A stretch of DNA of 64,000 bases, from assembly GCF_019880305.1 (NCBI RefSeq), contig NZ_CP082301.1, positions 7,440,001-7,504,000 on the forward strand, written 5' to 3'. The notes under the pieces were generated by a model, which saw only the letters and a list, made by a program, of their open reading frames with translations, ran no database searches and was not told where the DNA came from. The stretch comes from Streptomyces decoyicus (GTDB lineage: Bacteria > Actinomycetota > Actinomycetes > Streptomycetales > Streptomycetaceae). The first letter of the stretch is position 1. Each line of letters begins with the position of its first letter. The position numbers and the translations under genes are program-made. Of the stretch, positions 8,992 through 17,738 are shown in pieces.

Positions 8992-10005
8992 TTACGAGAC
9001 GATGTCCCGCAGCGGCTTGCCCGCCAGGTGGTCGATGACGTTCTGGACGGCGGCCAGGGCGATGCGGACCAGCGTCTCGCGGGTGACACCCGCGACATGC
9101 GGGGAGAGCACCACGTTCGGGGCCTTGAGCAGGCGCAGGGCCACCGTGGGCGGTTCGGGGTCGAAGACGTCGATACCGGCGCCGGCGAGGGCCCCGGATG
9201 TCAGGGCGTCCGCGAGGGCGTCCTGGTCGATGAGGGCGCCGCGGGCCGTGTTGATCACGAAAGCGGTGGGCTTGAGCAGGGCCAGGCGTTCCGCGTCGAG
9301 GAGGTTGCGGGTCGCGTCGGTGAGCGGGGCGTGCAGGGTGACGTAGTCGGAGGTGCGCAGCAGTTCGTCGAGGCTCAGATGCCGGGCACCGCCGAGGCGG
9401 GCCGCGGTCTCCGGGGCCACCGGCCGCGGCCCGGCGTAGACGATGTGCATGTCGAACGCGACGGCCCGGCGGGCGACTTCCTCGCCGATGTGGCCCAGGC
9501 CGATGATGCCGAGGGTCTTGCCGGACAGCTCGGTGATGGACTGCTGGAGGCGCGGCAGCGCCCAGTCGGCCTCGACGAGGGCCGTGTGGGCGGGGACCAG
9601 CTGCTTGGCCAGGGCGAGCATCAGGGCGAAGGTCTGCTCGGCGACGTTCTGTTTCTCCGCGCCGCTGGAGCCGATGTTGCAGACGGGGATGCCCCTTTGG
9701 CGGGCCGCGTCCAGGTCGACGTAGTCGAAGCCGTGGCTGGCGCACTGGACGAGCTCCAGGGACGGTGCGGCGGCGAGGTGTTCGGCGGTGACCGGAGCCA
9801 GACCGGTGATGAGGAGATGGGCGTCGCGCAGGGCCGCCGGGTCCTCGTCGGTGCTCTCGACGACGGTGACCCGGGTCCGCCCGGGGAAGAGGCCGGCCAG
9901 CGCGGCGCCGGCGGCGCGGCCACCGACGTGCGGCGAGACGACGGCGAGGACGTGGTGCACGGTGTGCGGCTCCGTGGCGGGGGCCGGGTCCGGCGTGGTG
10001 GTCAT
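8992..10005 (-). CDS. D-2-hydroxyacid dehydrogenase (NAD-dependent)
   Basis: This 337-residue protein belongs to the D-isomer-specific 2-hydroxyacid dehydrogenases, which interconvert 2-keto and D-2-hydroxy acids. The dinucleotide-binding motif TLGIIGLGHIGEEVARRA lies near residues 165-180. The family segments with catalytic Arg (NTARGALID), Glu (DVFDPEPPT) and His (LSPHVAGVT) follow in order. Its ATG overlaps the stop of the upstream FMN oxidase by ATGA. Together with that oxidase and the transporter it suggests catabolism of a hydroxy acid of either configuration. Confidence 0.9.
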   Translation of the reverse strand: MTTTPDPAPATEPHTVHHVLAVVSPHVGGRAAGAALAGLFPGRTRVTVVESTDEDPAALRDAHLLITGLAPVTAEHLAAAPSLELVQCASHGFDYVDLDAARQRGIPVCNIGSSGAEKQNVAEQTFALMLALAKQLVPAHTALVEADWALPRLQQSITELSGKTLGIIGLGHIGEEVARRAVAFDMHIVYAGPRPVAPETAARLGGARHLSLDELLRTSDYVTLHAPLTDATRNLLDAERLALLKPTAFVINTARGALIDQDALADALTSGALAGAGIDVFDPEPPTVALRLLKAPNVVLSPHVAGVTRETLVRIALAAVQNVIDHLAGKPLRDIVS

Positions 10006-11171
10006 GCGGACTCCTTGATGAGGTCGTCGGCGGTCAGCGTGGCCGGTCGGGAGTGCCCGGACAGTGCGAGGGTCAGGTCGAGTTCGGCGAGCAGACAGCG
10101 GATGACATGCTCGACGCCCGCCTGGCCGTCGAGGCCGAGCCCATAGGCGTACGGCCGCCCCACCAGCACCGACTTCGCGCCCAGGGCCAGCGCCTTGAAG
10201 ATGTCGTCGCCGGTACGGATGCCGCTGTCGAAGAGCACGGTGAGCCGGTCGGCCGCCGCCTCGACGACCCGGGGCAGCGCATCGGCGGCGGCGACGGAGC
10301 CCGCCATCTGGCGGCCGCCGTGGTTGGAGACGACCACACCGTCCATGCCCGCCTCGGCGGCCCGCAGGGCGTCCTCCGGGTGCAGGATGCCCTTGAGCAC
10401 GATCGGGCCGTCCCAGTTCTCGCGCAGGAACGCCAGGTCGGGCCAGGTCTTGGCGGGGTCGGCGAACATCCCCAGGAAGTGCATGACGGCCGCGTTCGGG
10501 TCCTCGTGGACCGGTTTGGCGAGGCCCGCCCGGAACGCGGGATCGGTGAAGTAGTTGGCGGTGCCCACGCCGTGCAGGAACGGCAGGTACGCCTGGTCGA
10601 GATCGCGCGGCCGCCAGGCGAGGAGCGGGGTGTCGAGCGTGACGAACAGGGCGGTGTAGCCGGCCGCTTTCGCGCGGGTCAGAAAGCTCCTGGTGACCTC
10701 GCGGTCCTTCGCCCAGTACAGCTGGAACCACCGCTCCCCGCCACCCATCGCCTCGGCGACCTCTTCCATGGGGGTGCTGGAGGCGGAGGACAGGATGTAC
10801 GGAACGCCCTGCGCCGCCGCGGCCCGTGCGGCACCGGGCTCTGCCTCCGGATGCATGATCGACAGCACGCCCACCGGCGCGAGCGCGAGCGGCGCGGGCA
10901 GGTTGCGGCCCAACACCTCGACGGACAGATCGCGTTCGTCCACCTCGCGGAGCATGCGGGGGACGATCCGGCGGCGGTGCAGTGCCGCCCGGTTGGCGTC
11001 GGCGGTGCTGCCGGTGCCCGCGCTGCCCGCCACATAGCCGACCGGGCCGGGGCCGAGGCGCCGCTCCGCGAGCTCCTCCAGGCGCGTCAGATCGGTCGGC
11101 AGCCGCGGCACGGCGCCCGTCATGCCGTGGAGATAGATCTCGTACTGGAAGTCCGCCCAGTGCTTCGCCAT
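10002..11171 (-). CDS. FMN-dependent alpha-hydroxyacid oxidase / lactate 2-monooxygenase-like
   Basis: The 389-residue protein has the FMN-dependent 2-hydroxyacid dehydrogenase fold. Visible family motifs are VVVSNHGGRQ with the catalytic His and FMN-contacting residues, LFDSGIRTGDDIFKALALGA, and VGRPYAYGLG. The N-terminal segment resembles lactate 2-monooxygenase more than glycolate oxidase. It heads a minus-strand unit with the D-hydroxyacid dehydrogenase (4-bp overlap) and faces the divergent PucR regulator, which probably controls it. Confidence 0.85.
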   Translation of the reverse strand: MAKHWADFQYEIYLHGMTGAVPRLPTDLTRLEELAERRLGPGPVGYVAGSAGTGSTADANRAALHRRRIVPRMLREVDERDLSVEVLGRNLPAPLALAPVGVLSIMHPEAEPGAARAAAAQGVPYILSSASSTPMEEVAEAMGGGERWFQLYWAKDREVTRSFLTRAKAAGYTALFVTLDTPLLAWRPRDLDQAYLPFLHGVGTANYFTDPAFRAGLAKPVHEDPNAAVMHFLGMFADPAKTWPDLAFLRENWDGPIVLKGILHPEDALRAAEAGMDGVVVSNHGGRQMAGSVAAADALPRVVEAAADRLTVLFDSGIRTGDDIFKALALGAKSVLVGRPYAYGLGLDGQAGVEHVIRCLLAELDLTLALSGHSRPATLTADDLIKESA

Positions 11172-11286
11172 CCGTACGTCCCGCCTCTCGTCGCTGAGAC
11201 TGCGTGCTCACCCGAGATCCTGGCGACAGTGACAACACCCGTCCACCGTGGTGCGCACAACACGCGGGTGGAATCATCACCCTGTG

Positions 11287-12450
11287 ATGAAGGAACGGGA
11301 ACGTATCCGCCAGCAGCTGATCGCCGCTCCGCGGGTCGTCGCGGCGATCCTCACCGCCGTGCGCGAGCAGGTCCCGGCCTACGCCGTGCTCGACGACAGC
11401 CGGCTCCAGGAGGTGCGTGCCATCGCCGCCTGGGCGCTGGACCGGCTGCTCCATCTCTGGGTCACCGACAGTGCACTCACCCCGGCCGACCTCCGGCGGT
11501 TCCGCGGTATCGCGGCGGCGCGGGCCGCGGACGGCCGCCCGATGCAGGCGGTCCTGCGGGCCTACCGCGTCGCGGCGACGGTGATGACGGACGAGGTCGC
11601 GGCCGCCACACCCCCGCCGGGCGCACCGGATGCCTTCGCACTCGCCCGGATGGCGCTGACCACCCTCGACACGCTCGCCGAGGAGATGGCCACGGCCTAT
11701 ACCGCCACCAGCGAAGATCTCACCGCGGACCACGACCGCGCGCTGCGGCTGCTCCTCGACGACCTGATCGCGGGGCGGCACGCCTCCGTCGGCGCGCTGA
11801 CCGACCGGGCCGCCCGCTTGGGACGGCAACTGCCCGACCCCTACTGCCTCTTGGTGGCGGAGCCGGCCGACGGGGACGGCGCGGCCGTGACGCAGGAGAC
11901 GGCCGTCGGGCTCCTCGTCTCGCTCGACGGCCACGGCGGTGAGGCCACCTCGCTGGCGACGGTCCGGGGCTCGCGCGTGGTCCTGCTGGTGCCCGCCGCG
12001 GCCGGTGGGGCCGCTCCGCGGGCGCTGGGCGAGCGGGGCCTGCGCGGCTGTGCCATCTCGGGCGAGAGCCCGGACCGTATCGCCGTCGCCTACCGGCTCG
12101 CGGCCGATGCCCTGGACACGGCGCCCGCGCACGCCCACCACCCGGCGCGGGTCCTGACGGACGGTGACGCCCAGGTGCTGGCGCTGCTCGGCGGACGTCC
12201 CGCCGGCACTCCCGACCAGATCGGCCGGCTGATCCTCGGCCCGCTCGTCCAGCCCGGCCGCCACCACCTCATGGAAGCGCTCACGACCTACCTCGACACG
12301 GGCTCCGCGAACGCCGCCGCCCGAAGGCTCGGCCTCCATCCCCAGTCGCTGCGCTACCGCCTGCGCCGCATCAGCGACCTCACCACGCGGGACCCGCGCG
12401 ACCCCTGGCAGCGTCTCACGCTGGACATCGCCCGGACGATCGCCCACTGA
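11287..12450 (+). CDS. PucR/CdaR-family transcriptional regulator
   Basis: The 387-residue protein ends in the PucR-type helix-turn-helix: YLDTGSANAAARRLGLHPQSLRYRL near residues 338-362. The N-terminal half is an alpha-helical sensor region without an obvious ligand motif. The ATG at 11287 is preferred over an upstream in-frame start that lies in promoter-like sequence. It is divergent from the hydroxyacid oxidase operon, so local control of that operon is likely. Confidence 0.85.
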   Translation: MKERERIRQQLIAAPRVVAAILTAVREQVPAYAVLDDSRLQEVRAIAAWALDRLLHLWVTDSALTPADLRRFRGIAAARAADGRPMQAVLRAYRVAATVMTDEVAAATPPPGAPDAFALARMALTTLDTLAEEMATAYTATSEDLTADHDRALRLLLDDLIAGRHASVGALTDRAARLGRQLPDPYCLLVAEPADGDGAAVTQETAVGLLVSLDGHGGEATSLATVRGSRVVLLVPAAAGGAAPRALGERGLRGCAISGESPDRIAVAYRLAADALDTAPAHAHHPARVLTDGDAQVLALLGGRPAGTPDQIGRLILGPLVQPGRHHLMEALTTYLDTGSANAAARRLGLHPQSLRYRLRRISDLTTRDPRDPWQRLTLDIARTIAH

Positions 12451-12534
12451 GGCGCCGACGGCGCCGTCCGGTCCGCCCTGGCCCCCTGGTCCGCCCATGG
12501 CCCGCCAGGGAATACGGGACGGCCCTCGGTCGTC

Positions 12535-12996
12535 CTAGCCGTCCTTGTGGGCCTTGAGCTTCTGCCACACCGTGCTCAGCGCTTCGAGGTCCTCATGGTC
12601 GAGGAGGTCGGTGAAGACCGGGGCCAGGCAGGAGCGGCGGGTGGCTTCGGCCTCCTCGAAGAGCTGGTGGCCCTCCGGGGTGAGAGACACCTCGACGGAG
12701 CGTGCGTCACGTGCGGAGGGGGTGCGGGTGACCAGCCCGCGGCTCTGCAGGGCGTCCACGACGCGGGAGACCTGGCTGCGGCTGAGCATGGTGCTGTTCC
12801 CGAGCACGGAGGCCGGGACCGGGTCCGGGCTGGAGGCGAGCCAGAGCATCACCTCGAACCAGGAGACCGGCAGGTCGTGGGCCTTGGTCAGGGCGCGGTC
12901 CACGCGTTCGGTGAGGACGGTTCCGGCCCAGACCAGCCCGTAGAACGCGTGGTCGGCCACGGGCATCTCGGCCTGGGTGAGCTTCCTTTTCGCCAT
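12535..12996 (-). CDS. MarR-family repressor
   Basis: The 153-residue protein has the MarR winged helix: SVLGNSTMLSRSQVSRVVDALQSRGLVTRTPSARDARSVEVSLT, given here in parts by residues 62-105. The wing carries the typical D-A-R-S-V sequence. It is divergent from an SDR gene 98 bp away, with palindromic sites between them, so autoregulation and control of the SDR are likely. No cysteine redox switch is evident in the helix-turn-helix. Confidence 0.9.
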   Translation of the reverse strand: MAKRKLTQAEMPVADHAFYGLVWAGTVLTERVDRALTKAHDLPVSWFEVMLWLASSPDPVPASVLGNSTMLSRSQVSRVVDALQSRGLVTRTPSARDARSVEVSLTPEGHQLFEEAEATRRSCLAPVFTDLLDHEDLEALSTVWQKLKAHKDG

Positions 12997-13011
12997 GCGG
13001 CAAGGCTACCG

Positions 13012-13060
13012 GTTGCGTGTGCGCGCACGTAATGTCTATGGTGTGTGTACACGCACTTAA
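13012..13060. promoter_or_regulatory. Paired palindromic operator candidates (MarR)
   Basis: Two related near-palindromes lie side by side: one centred on GTGCGCGCAC (13019-13028), the other on GTGTGTACACGC (13043-13054). Both are flanked by ACGTAA or ACTTAA-like ends. They sit between the MarR and SDR start codons. Confidence 0.5.
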
Positions 13061-13063
13061 TTT

Positions 13064-13080
13064 GCTCCGTCATACGGAGC
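13064..13080 (+). promoter_or_regulatory. Perfect 7-3-7 inverted repeat before the SDR gene
   Basis: GCTCCGT-CAT-ACGGAGC ends 13 nt before the SDR start codon, directly upstream of its GAAAGG ribosome site. It could be an operator half of the MarR system or a leader hairpin limiting translation. Confidence 0.5.
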
Positions 13081-13093
13081 CGAAAGGTCTGCC

Positions 13094-13933
13094 ATGTCTT
13101 CCAAGGTTGCTCTGATCACCGGCACGTCCTCCGGCATCGGCCTGGCCGCCGCGGTCGCCGCGGCGCGGGCCGGCTGGCAGGTCGTGGCGACGCTGCGCGA
13201 CACCGGCCGTGCCGCCGCGCTGCGCGAGGCGGCCGCGGAGGCGGGGGTGGAGCTCGATGTCCGGCAGCTCGATGTCACCGACGAGGATTCCGTTGCCGCC
13301 GCGGTCGAAGGGGTGATCGCCGATCACGGCCGCCTCGACGCCGTGATCAACAATGCGGGGGCCGGACACCTCGGCACCCTGGAGAACGAGGCCGTCGCCG
13401 AGGTGCGCAAGGTGATGGAGGTCAACTTCTTCGGCGTGCTGCATGTCTCGAAGGCGGCGCTGCCTCATCTGCGCGCCACCGGCGGTCGTCTGGTCACCGT
13501 CACCAGCGTCGGCGGGGTCGTCGGGCAGCCCTTCAACGAGGCCTACTGTGCGGCCAAGTTCGCCGTCGAGGGCTATATGGAGAGTCTGGCGCCGGTGGCG
13601 GCGCGGCTCGGGGTGACGGTCTCCGTCGTCGAGCCCGGCGCCGTGGCGACCGAGTTCGTCAACAACATCGGGGTCGACCTGGAGGGCGAGGTCGCCGCCG
13701 CGGGCCCGTACGCGGACGCGCTGAAGGCGTACCTGGACCGCACCGTCGCGCAGTTCGCCGGCAGCGCGCAGACCCCGGCCGAGGCCGCCGAGGCCGTACT
13801 GGAGGCGCTCACCGCGGACCGTCCCGCGTTCCGCATCCAGACGTCGGACTGGGCGCGCGGCTTCACCGGCACCAAGCTCACCGACCTGGACGGCTCGGCG
13901 GTGCTCGGCCTGACGGGTGGCTGGGTGGGCTGA
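13094..13933 (+). CDS. Short-chain dehydrogenase/reductase
   Basis: This 279-residue classical SDR has the cofactor motif GTSSGIG (residues 11-17), NNAG, and the catalytic Tyr/Lys in YCAAKFAVEGY. The C-terminal half contains the SVVEPGAVATEF loop seen in oxidoreductases of unknown substrate. It is divergent from a MarR repressor, a common arrangement for redox or xenobiotic-response enzymes. Substrate unknown. Confidence 0.85.
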   Translation: MSSKVALITGTSSGIGLAAAVAAARAGWQVVATLRDTGRAAALREAAAEAGVELDVRQLDVTDEDSVAAAVEGVIADHGRLDAVINNAGAGHLGTLENEAVAEVRKVMEVNFFGVLHVSKAALPHLRATGGRLVTVTSVGGVVGQPFNEAYCAAKFAVEGYMESLAPVAARLGVTVSVVEPGAVATEFVNNIGVDLEGEVAAAGPYADALKAYLDRTVAQFAGSAQTPAEAAEAVLEALTADRPAFRIQTSDWARGFTGTKLTDLDGSAVLGLTGGWVG

Positions 13934-14423
13934 CCCGGTGCGGCCGCGTCCGGTCCCAGGGCCCTGCGTCCGGCCCATCCGGCTGGTGCGCGCGCAGTGC
14001 TTCACGCGATACGGGGATTGTCATGGCCCGGGTTCTCTTGACGAAGAGGGCCCGGGTCGAAAATTTATGCTGAAGACATTCCCCGGAATTCCCCATTTCT
14101 GCCGCCGTATTTGACTGCGGAGTGGAAAGGGTTGTGCCGTGGCCCTCGCCCGGACGTCGCCGGCCTGGCTCCGATTGGTCTTGACCACTTGCCCGCTCGG
14201 CTGACGGTCGCCCCGGAAAGCTGTGCCCAGCATCTATTTCCCGCTCTTCTTGCGGGCGGCAGGTGCGGCGAAACACCGTCGTGCCTGCCCGCGCGCGAGT
14301 TCGCTTTCCGGTGCGGTCTGCCAACTCCGTTCGGATATCGCATGGTTGGCAGGACCGCCGGGGGTGAAGGGCCCGGTTTTCTCCCGCTTTGACACGGCCG
14401 ACGTGGCGGGGGTGAGAACGGGA
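13934..14423. other. Long non-coding region, locally AT-richer
   Basis: About 490 bp without a convincing gene. Short frames near 14065-14392 on both strands have no family likeness and no good ribosome site. Composition drops in GC around 14030-14120. Together with the dyad at 14424-14476 it probably holds control sequences for the lipoprotein gene. Confidence 0.4.
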
Positions 14424-14476
14424 GCGTTCCGGAGTGTTCCGGAATGAATTGACCGTTTCGGTCCTGTCCGGAACGC
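14424..14476 (+). promoter_or_regulatory. Dyad repeat upstream of the sugar-binding lipoprotein gene
   Basis: GCGTTCCGGA (14424-14433) and its exact complement (14467-14476) flank a further TTCCGGAA (14437-14444) and a small GACCG-TTT-CGGTC hairpin (14451-14463). The symmetry suggests an operator, possibly for a sugar-responsive repressor. Confidence 0.4.
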
Positions 14477-14618
14477 CGTCGAGTGACGGGGGTTCAGAGA
14501 GTCAAGGCACACCTCGCTTCCATATCGTTCTTGCTTCGATTCTTGACGGTAGGGCCGCAGATAGCGTTCACTTCAGCCGTTCTGGGCCGGTCAGGCGGCC
14601 CCTTTGGAGGTACCGGAA

Positions 14619-15701
14619 ATGAATGCAATAATGCGGCGCGCCCTCACCGGCGCAATGGCGCTTTCGCTCGCGGCGCCCTTGGCGGCCTGTGGGAGTGAGC
14701 AACAGGACGCCGGCGCCGGCAAGGATTCCATCGGGCTGCTCCTGCCGGAGAGCAAAGCGGCCCGGTACGAGAAGTTCGACCGCCGCATTATTTCTTCGCG
14801 CATTGCTTCGCTCTGCCTCGAATGCAAGCTCGACTACCACAATGCCGAGCAGAAGGTCGACGCCCAGAAGAGACAGTTCGACGCCCTCGTGGACAAGGGT
14901 GTCAAGGTCATCATCCTGGACCCGGTCGACGCCGCGGCGGTCAAGGGCTGGGTGGACTCGGCCGCCAAGAAGGGCGTCAAGGTCATCGCATACGACCGGC
15001 TCGCCGAGGGCGATGTCGCGGCTTATGTCTCCTACGACAACGAGAAGATCGGCCGGCTCCAGGGGCAGGGGATTCTCGCCGCCCTCGGTTCCCAGGCGGC
15101 CACTTCCGACGTCGTCATGATGAACGGTTCCCCGACCGACCCGAACGCGCCGTCCTACAAGAAGGGCGCGCACAGCGTCCTCGACGGCAAGGTCCACAAG
15201 ATCGTCTACGAGAAGGACATCCCCGACTGGTCCGCGAAGGCGGCCAAGAAGGAGATGACCGACGTCATCAACGCCGAGGGGCCGGAGGGTTTTGACGTGG
15301 TCTACTCGGCCAACGACGGTATGGCGGGCGGTATCGCCGCTGCACTCAAGTCGGCCGGTCTCAAGAATGTGCCGCTCGGTGGCCAGGACGCCGAACTCCC
15401 CGCGTTGCAGCGGCTGGTGGCCGGCACCCAGTCCTTCACGATTTACAAGGAAGTCAGGCCGGAGGCCGAAACCGCCGCCGAAATCGCCTTCCGCCTGCTG
15501 CGCGGCAAGAGCATCAAGTCCCTGACGTCGACCACCGCCGACAACAGCAGCAAGTCCGGTATCCCCGCCACGCTGTTCAAGGCGCAGATCGTCACCCGGA
15601 AGAACATGAAGGACACCGTCGTCCGCGACGGCACGGTCCGGACCGACTTGCTCTGCGCCGGCGACCTCGCCGCCGAATGCAAGTCCCTCGGCCTGGAGTG
15701 A
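14619..15701 (+). CDS. Periplasmic-binding-like sugar-binding lipoprotein (XylF/RbsB type)
   Basis: The 360-residue protein has an N-terminal lipoprotein signal with lipobox LAAC (Cys about residue 24), followed by a type I sugar-binding fold. Motifs such as VIILDPVDAAAVKGWVDSAAKKGVKVIAYDRL and YSANDGMAGGIAAALKSAG match xylose/ribose-binding proteins; each is cited in part. The ATG at 14619 has GGAGG about 9 nt upstream. No permease or ATPase gene is adjacent, so it is an orphan or serves a transporter elsewhere. It is convergent with the HAD gene, 9 bp away. Confidence 0.85.
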   Translation: MNAIMRRALTGAMALSLAAPLAACGSEQQDAGAGKDSIGLLLPESKAARYEKFDRRIISSRIASLCLECKLDYHNAEQKVDAQKRQFDALVDKGVKVIILDPVDAAAVKGWVDSAAKKGVKVIAYDRLAEGDVAAYVSYDNEKIGRLQGQGILAALGSQAATSDVVMMNGSPTDPNAPSYKKGAHSVLDGKVHKIVYEKDIPDWSAKAAKKEMTDVINAEGPEGFDVVYSANDGMAGGIAAALKSAGLKNVPLGGQDAELPALQRLVAGTQSFTIYKEVRPEAETAAEIAFRLLRGKSIKSLTSTTADNSSKSGIPATLFKAQIVTRKNMKDTVVRDGTVRTDLLCAGDLAAECKSLGLE

Positions 15702-15710
15702 CCGCGCCGG

Positions 15711-16439
15711 TCAGGGGGAAGAGCGGACCGGCTGCCCGAGCCACTCGTACGCGGCCCGCGCCGTGAATTCCCCCTGACCGCCCTTGAACAGCAGCCCGGC
15801 GCTCGTGAACGCCGGGTCGTCGGCGGTGGCGGCCACATACGGGACGGCGATGCACCGCATCCCCGCCCGGTGTGCCGCGCGCGCACCGGGCGCCGCGTCC
15901 TCCAGCACCACACAGTCCCCGGGATCGACACCGAGCCGGCGCGCCGCCTCCAGGAACACATCCGGCTCGGGCTTGCCACGGGCCACCTCTTCGGCGGACA
16001 CGATCGTGGTCAGCAGCGCATCGAGACCGGTACCGGCCAGCACCGCCCGGATCGCGGGCCGGGACGAGCCGGACGCCACCGCCATCGGATGCCCGGCCGC
16101 CGACAGTCGCTCCACGAAAGCGCGCATCTCGGGGAAGACCGCGGTGTGCGCCCGCGCCAGCTCCAGATAGGTGCCGTTCTGGCCCTCCAGCAGCTCCTCG
16201 ACCGGCGCGTCGATACCGAACTCCCGGCTGAGGATCTCCAGCGTCTCGCGGGTGCCGATGCCGATGAAGCGCGTGTGGTGCTCCCAGCTGAAGTCCGGCA
16301 CGCCGTACCCGGCCAGCAGCCGGCGCCCGGCCTCGTAGTAGTTGGGCTCGCTGTCGACCAGCGTGCCGTCGAGGTCGAAGATCACCGGAGCGGGTGGGGC
16401 CGGCGCGGCCGGGGACGCGGGGGAGCTGCTCATACCCAC
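15711..16439 (-). CDS. HAD-superfamily sugar-phosphatase / beta-phosphoglucomutase-like hydrolase
   Basis: The 242-residue protein has the HAD motif FDLDGTLVDSE (nucleophile Asp near residue 21), motif II around VASGSSRPA, and motif III/IV LEDAAPGARAAHRAG. A cap domain sits between motifs I and II, as in beta-phosphoglucomutase and 2-deoxyglucose-6-phosphatase. Substrate not predictable. The Lrp gene lies 19 bp upstream on the same strand. Confidence 0.85.
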   Translation of the reverse strand: MGMSSSPASPAAPAPPAPVIFDLDGTLVDSEPNYYEAGRRLLAGYGVPDFSWEHHTRFIGIGTRETLEILSREFGIDAPVEELLEGQNGTYLELARAHTAVFPEMRAFVERLSAAGHPMAVASGSSRPAIRAVLAGTGLDALLTTIVSAEEVARGKPEPDVFLEAARRLGVDPGDCVVLEDAAPGARAAHRAGMRCIAVPYVAATADDPAFTSAGLLFKGGQGEFTARAAYEWLGQPVRSSP

Positions 16440-16458
16440 CAGGATGCCAAGCGGCGCC

Positions 16459-16938
16459 TCATCGCGGCCCCGCGGCGGTGCCCACCGCCTCGACCAGCGG
16501 CAGCATCCGGTGCGGCACCCGCTCGCGCAGCGCCACTTCCGTACGGGTGCGGACCACGCCCGGCACGCTGATCAGCTGCTGGATCACATCCTCCAGATGC
16601 GCCGCGTCCCGTGCCACCACCCGGGTCAGCAGGTCCCCGCCACCGGTCGTCGAGAACGCCTCGATGATCTGCGGGACCTCCGCCAGCGCGTCGGCCACCT
16701 CCTCCAGATGCCCCTGGGTGACCTCGATGTGGACGAAGGCGAGCACGGGGTGGCCGAGCCCCGCGGGGGACAGCAGGGGGCTGTAGGCGGTGATCACGCC
16801 GTCCCGTTCGAGGCGGTCGAGGCGCGCCTGGACGGTTCCCCGGGCGACACCGAGGAGACGCGCGTACTCCCGCACGCTAGTGCGCGGCTGCTCCAGCAGC
16901 AGCCGCAGGATCCTGGCATCGAGGGCATCCACGGCCAT
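16459..16938 (-). CDS. Lrp/AsnC-family regulator
   Basis: The 159-residue protein has the N-terminal AsnC helix-turn-helix (LDARILRLLLEQPRTSVREYARLLGVARGTVQARLDRLERDGVI, residues 4-47, cited by position) and a C-terminal RAM effector domain. The ATG at 16938 was chosen over one 18 nt upstream because it matches the usual family start. It probably forms a small unit with the HAD gene. It lies just outside the polyketide region. Confidence 0.88.
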   Translation of the reverse strand: MAVDALDARILRLLLEQPRTSVREYARLLGVARGTVQARLDRLERDGVITAYSPLLSPAGLGHPVLAFVHIEVTQGHLEEVADALAEVPQIIEAFSTTGGGDLLTRVVARDAAHLEDVIQQLISVPGVVRTRTEVALRERVPHRMLPLVEAVGTAAGPR

Positions 16939-17041
16939 CCTGCAACGGCTCCTCACAAGGTCGGCTTCCTGGGCGTCGTGACTGTACCAATGGCCCAGTC
17001 AAGTCGGTGCAGGGTGAGCGATCGGCTGACGGCAGCCGAGC

Positions 17042-17084
17042 TCCAGCGCCGCTGGAGAGGTACTGAAGTCCCGGGCGGAAGAGT
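17042..17084 (+). promoter_or_regulatory. SARP-type promoter of the first SnoaL-like gene
   Basis: Heptamers TCCAGCG (17042), TGGAGAG (17053) and TGAAGTC (17064) at an 11-bp pitch, then 8 bp, then AAGAGT (17079-17084) as -10. This is the leftmost promoter of this design. The first 15 bases also form a 7-1-7 palindrome. Confidence 0.6.
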
Positions 17085-17139
17085 GGGCCGTGACCGGGTC
17101 GCCTTCCGTGGCGGTCGGCGTTCAGCGGAGGGAGCAGCC

Positions 17140-17589
17140 GTGTCGCAGGTGGTACGGGCAACGGAAAGTCAGGTCACCGGGGACCTCTACGCCGAGGTGC
17201 GGACCTTCTACGCGCGCCAGATGCGCCGCGTGGACGCCCTGGACATCGAGGGCTTCGCCGCGACGTTCACCGAGGACGGTGAAGTGCTGCACGCCAACGG
17301 CGAGTTGGCGAAGGGGCGGGAGGCCATGGTCGCCGGGATGCGGGCGGCGCTGCCCCGCTACCGAGACATCGCCGTACGGCACTGGTTCGACCATCTGCTG
17401 ATCGAGCCCGTCGGCCGGCAGGGGGAAGAGCTGAGGGTGTCGTACTACTCCCTGGTCACCCGGACCGACCGGGAGGGCGTGGTGACCTTCGAACCGACCT
17501 TCACGGTCGAGGATGTGCTGGTGCGACGGGACGGGCAGCTGCTGACGCAGTCGCGGGTGATCCACCGCGACAGCCCGGTCGCCTTCTGA
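17140..17589 (+). CDS. SnoaL-like (NTF2-fold) protein, copy 1
   Basis: This 149-residue protein is of the NTF2/SnoaL-like fold, used in aromatic polyketide clusters as cyclases or hydroxylase-like proteins. The GTG start at 17140 follows GGAGGGAG. Its beginning, VSQVVRATESQV, matches that of the paralog at 52009-52539 (VSQVTQATVQRV), which supports both GTG starts. The signature DLYAEVRTFYARQMRRVD is shared with the paralog. No catalytic Asp/His pair can be assigned with confidence. It is convergent with the cyclase operon. Confidence 0.75.
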   Translation: MSQVVRATESQVTGDLYAEVRTFYARQMRRVDALDIEGFAATFTEDGEVLHANGELAKGREAMVAGMRAALPRYRDIAVRHWFDHLLIEPVGRQGEELRVSYYSLVTRTDREGVVTFEPTFTVEDVLVRRDGQLLTQSRVIHRDSPVAF

Positions 17590-17659
17590 CGGCACGGCCC
17601 CCGGTACGGCGTGAGGCGCGGACAGCGGTACGCGCAGGGGGAGTCCGGTGGCGCACGCG

Positions 17660-17699
17660 GCGGCGAGGGCGGTGGGAGTTCTCCCACCGCCCTCGCCGC
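17660..17699. terminator. Bidirectional hairpin terminator
   Basis: A perfect 19-bp inverted repeat (17660-17678 with 17681-17699) separated by TT, between the convergent SnoaL-like and cyclase genes. Confidence 0.8.
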
Positions 17700-17738
17700 T
17701 TGCCGGGACGCGGTCGCCGCCCCGACGGGGGAGCGGCG

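Noticed and set aside
8992..12498. Open frame of 1168 codons on the minus strand
   Set aside because: Only its last 337 codons are a real gene (D-2-hydroxyacid dehydrogenase). The upstream part is out of frame with the FMN oxidase and antisense to the PucR gene.
14065..14392. Small genes in the 13.9-14.6 kb gap
   Set aside because: Short frames on both strands overlap each other, lack ribosome sites and resemble no family.
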